16,050 bases of DNA from Clostridium sp. CAG:167 (GTDB lineage: Bacteria > Bacillota > Clostridia > Lachnospirales > Lachnospiraceae): contig HF998314.1 of the NCBI GenBank assembly GCA_000433735.1, forward strand, positions 908 through 16,957. Reading direction: 5' to 3'. The translations under genes and the position numbers were made by a program. Of this stretch, positions 14,283-16,050 are shown piece after piece; the stretch's first letter is position 1, and each line of letters starts with the position of its first letter. The notes beneath the pieces were generated by a model that was not told the origin of the DNA, searched no databases, and saw only the letters and a list, made by a program, of their open reading frames with translations.

Positions 14283-14311
14283 TTTACTTTGAAAAATAAT
14301 TTTAGTATAAT
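14283..14311 (+). promoter_or_regulatory. Candidate sigma-A promoter of the lipoprotein gene
   Basis: TTTACT (14283-14288, 4 of 6) and a perfect TATAAT (14306-14311) are separated by 17 bp. The predicted start is near 14318. It is divergent from, but does not overlap, the dus promoter. Confidence 0.65.
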
Positions 14312-14345
14312 GGCATCAGTTGTTTTACGCAACACCATTACGATT

Positions 14346-14350
14346 GGAGG
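14346..14350 (+). promoter_or_regulatory. Ribosome binding site supporting a TTG start for the lipoprotein
   Basis: GGAGG lies 8 nt before a TTG at 14359. The upstream in-frame TTG at 14320 has no such site and would add a non-signal-like extension before the lysine-rich start of the signal peptide. Confidence 0.75.
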
Positions 14351-14358
14351 TTATTGAT

Positions 14359-15075
14359 TTGAAGCAAAAAATACTGGCTGTTCTTTTGTCTTTCTGCTGC
14401 ATGATCTCAGTGACAGCCTGTGGACAAAGCGGCCCTGCCTTTGATGCAGGAACTTATACAAAAGGCTGTCTGGACGCCTTTTTGAAAAAGACTTTTTCAG
14501 AAGAATATCTCAAATACTCAAATTCAACGGAAGATGAAGCCAAACAAGCTTATGAAGATTCTCTGGATGCCGATGTAGAGGCTCTTATCAGCGAATCTGA
14601 TAATGTCAGCACGGCTCTGAAGAAAAAATACCGGGATATGTTTGTGCAGATCTACAAAAATATGAAATACGAAATCGGCAATGTAAAAGATAACAAAGAC
14701 GGCACTTATTCTGTTACTGTAAAAACCCACCGTCTGATCGTATTCAAAAACACCATCGGTCCGGTGGAAGATTACTACGCTTCCCTTTCCAGCAAAAAGC
14801 AGAAAAAGTACACAGAGGAAAAATTGCAGATGATGATTGTAGACAATGTCATCGACAATATGAAGACACTGGAATACGATGAAACACCTCTGGATGTTAC
14901 TATCACGGTAGCACCTGTAGAGAACAAAAAAGATCAATATGCCATTGATTCGGAAGATTATCAGAGATTATATGCAGCCATGATGGACGGCAGTGAGTGG
15001 GCCGGAGATGACTCAGACGATTCGGCGGAGTCCACCGACAGCACCGAGGCGACTGCTCCCCCTGCTGCCAACTAA
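14359..15075 (+). CDS. Secreted lipoprotein of unknown function
   Basis: Encodes 238 residues from a TTG start. The N-terminus MKQK, a hydrophobic core and the lipobox VTAC (C21) form a signal peptide for lipoprotein processing, so the mature protein should be anchored on the outer face of the membrane. The mature part has a helical, acidic N-half (KQAYEDSLDADVEAL) followed by a stretch that reads like a beta-rich domain (NVKDNKDGTYSVTVKTHRLIVFKNT). Similar small lipoproteins are common in gut Clostridia, but I do not recognise a named domain with confidence. The last ~20 residues (DDSDDSAEST...) are Asp/Ser/Thr/Glu-rich and probably disordered. It has its own promoter and ends at a two-way terminator, so it is monocistronic. 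No catalytic motif is visible. Confidence 0.85.
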   Translation: MKQKILAVLLSFCCMISVTACGQSGPAFDAGTYTKGCLDAFLKKTFSEEYLKYSNSTEDEAKQAYEDSLDADVEALISESDNVSTALKKKYRDMFVQIYKNMKYEIGNVKDNKDGTYSVTVKTHRLIVFKNTIGPVEDYYASLSSKKQKKYTEEKLQMMIVDNVIDNMKTLEYDETPLDVTITVAPVENKKDQYAIDSEDYQRLYAAMMDGSEWAGDDSDDSAESTDSTEATAPPAAN

Positions 15076-15094
15076 TCCGGATCTTTAAAAAATC

Positions 15095-15150
15095 AAAAAG
15101 GAAGTTCTTCCCAAAGACTTACACAGGTCTTTGAAAAGGACTTCCTTTTT
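15095..15150. terminator. Two-way intrinsic terminator between lipoprotein and NSS transporter
   Basis: The outer stem AAAAAGGAAGT (15095-15105) pairs with ACTTCCTTTTT (15140-15150). An inner stem AAAGAC (15113-15118) pairs with GTCTTT (15127-15132). A T-run ends the plus-strand copy, and the five leading A give a U-run on the minus strand. It lies 20 nt after the lipoprotein stop and 5 nt after the transporter stop. Confidence 0.88.
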
Positions 15151-15155
15151 CGATC

Positions 15156-16050
15156 TTAAAACATACCGGCAAATGCCTGTAAAAGCAATGCGATCAGCAT
15201 GATTGGCGCGATCCACCGGATCATGATCTCATACAGTCTCTTTCTTCCAAACTTTACGCCGCCTATTGTCACTTCATCGATCACTGTCTTAGGTTTTACC
15301 ACCCAGCCAATGAGAATACAGGTAAAGAGTGCCACCAGCGGCATCAACAGGCTGTTACTGATATAGTCCAGAATATCTAAAATCTGTCCGGTCTCTCCAT
15401 TTGGCAGTGTCACTTCAAAATACCATTTGTTATATCCAAGGCATACCACTACCAGGATCACAGCGCCATAAATTGTTGTTACAATGGCACTTTTTTTCCT
15501 GGACCAGGAGAAGCGGTCCATAATACTGGACACGATGGCTTCCATGACTGACACAGAAGATGTTATTGCTGCAAAAGCCGTCATCAGGAAGAAAACAGCA
15601 CCTACTATGATCCCGAATGTTCCCATGGCATCAAATACTTTCGGCAGAGAAACAAACATCAGCCCCGGGCCTTTCCCCATTCCCTCGATGCCGGAAAATA
15701 CATACACTGCCGGAATGATCATCATACCCGCTAACATAGCCACAACCGTATCGAAAATCTCGATCTGGTTGATAGATTTCATCAGGTTTACATCTTTTTT
15801 TACATAAGAACCATATGCTACCATAATTCCCATGGCCACACTGATAGAGAAGAACAACTGTCCCATGGCATCCATGAGTACTGTTGCATAATCTTTCAGT
15901 GTCATGCCGGAAAAATCCGGGATCACATACTTTTTCAGTCCCTGAAGACCGGTTCTCACCACACCGTTCTCTTCATAATGCAGTGTCAGAGAGTACACAG
16001 AAATAATAATGATCAGCACCAGAAGGATCGGCATAATGACCCTGCTGAAC
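15156..16050 (-). CDS. Neurotransmitter:sodium symporter (NSS) family transporter, 3' part only
   Basis: About 297 C-terminal residues are present. The frame stays open to the window edge, upstream of the first ATG at 16034 (residues FSRVI come before it), so the N-terminal third or so is missing; family members are usually ~440-500 residues. The NSS family imports amino acids or related compounds with sodium. The segment FFLMTAFAAITSSVSVMEAIVSSIMDR matches the helix-8 region of LeuT, including the Thr-Ser pair of its Na2 sodium site. GLKKYVIPDFSGM also fits the extracellular loop typical of the family. About seven or eight hydrophobic helices are present, ending in a final C-terminal segment. 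The substrate cannot be read from this part. No promoter or start is in the window. Confidence 0.9.
   Translation of the reverse strand, partial: FSRVIMPILLVLIIIISVYSLTLHYEENGVVRTGLQGLKKYVIPDFSGMTLKDYATVLMDAMGQLFFSISVAMGIMVAYGSYVKKDVNLMKSINQIEIFDTVVAMLAGMMIIPAVYVFSGIEGMGKGPGLMFVSLPKVFDAMGTFGIIVGAVFFLMTAFAAITSSVSVMEAIVSSIMDRFSWSRKKSAIVTTIYGAVILVVVCLGYNKWYFEVTLPNGETGQILDILDYISNSLLMPLVALFTCILIGWVVKPKTVIDEVTIGGVKFGRKRLYEIMIRWIAPIMLIALLLQAFAGMF

Noticed and set aside
14208..14358. Possible TPP riboswitch or other leader element before dus-thiD
   Set aside because: The leader after the predicted start is under 30 nt and lacks conserved riboswitch segments.
1..16050. Mobile element, CRISPR array, tRNA or rRNA
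   Set aside because: No transposase or integrase frame, no regularly spaced repeats, and no cloverleaf or rRNA-like segments were seen on either strand.

Overview
This 16 kb window looks like chromosomal DNA from a low-to-mid GC Firmicute. It most resembles the Lachnospiraceae (gut Clostridia) by protein style, strong AGGAGG-type ribosome binding sites and gene content. The genus is not determined. It is mainly housekeeping and metabolic DNA: I see no insertion sequences, phage genes, CRISPR arrays, tRNA or rRNA. No stretch longer than about 250 bases lacks a gene.

Layout. A SEC-C zinc-motif protein reads rightward (11-517) and meets a leftward cluster at a two-way terminator (548-596). That cluster, read right to left, is pta (phosphate acetyltransferase), a membrane acyltransferase and metF. 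Upstream of pta on the same strand lie an OmpR/PhoB-type response regulator and a Na/Pi cotransporter with a PhoU-like tail. The transporter is preceded by a four-repeat, 11-bp-period Pho-box-like array (6150-6188) and an extended -10 element. Next is a leftward ABC-2 exporter operon (ATPase, permease, permease; 9440 to 6190). It diverges from a rightward NarL-type two-component pair (9689-11195) across a dense regulatory region (9473-9567). The histidine kinase of that pair is broken: sequence after the H-box is missing and the frame is shifted. A leftward aminotransferase follows, with its stop codon directly abutting that of the response regulator. A leftward dus-thiD pair comes next. A rightward lipoprotein of unknown function then meets the 3' part of a leftward NSS-family sodium symporter at a second two-way terminator. 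The symporter is cut by the window edge.

How the genes work together. The phosphate transporter and the PhoB-like regulator probably form one phosphate-responsive unit, inferred from the Pho-box-like repeats. No sensor kinase lies beside it. The ABC exporter and the NarL-type pair probably form a stress or antimicrobial response module that is now damaged in its sensor and perhaps also in its regulator (a proline in the HTH core). pta, the acyltransferase and metF could be co-transcribed, but a shared function is not obvious.

Most notable oddities: the kinase lesion, a poly-G in-frame anomaly in a conserved loop of Pta that may be an assembly or sequencing error, the Pho-box-like array, and the paired operator/promoter region between the ABC and two-component genes. 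I did not find a clearly new multi-gene system. Several start codons were moved from the longest open frame to a start with a good ribosome binding site, and the reasons are given per gene.
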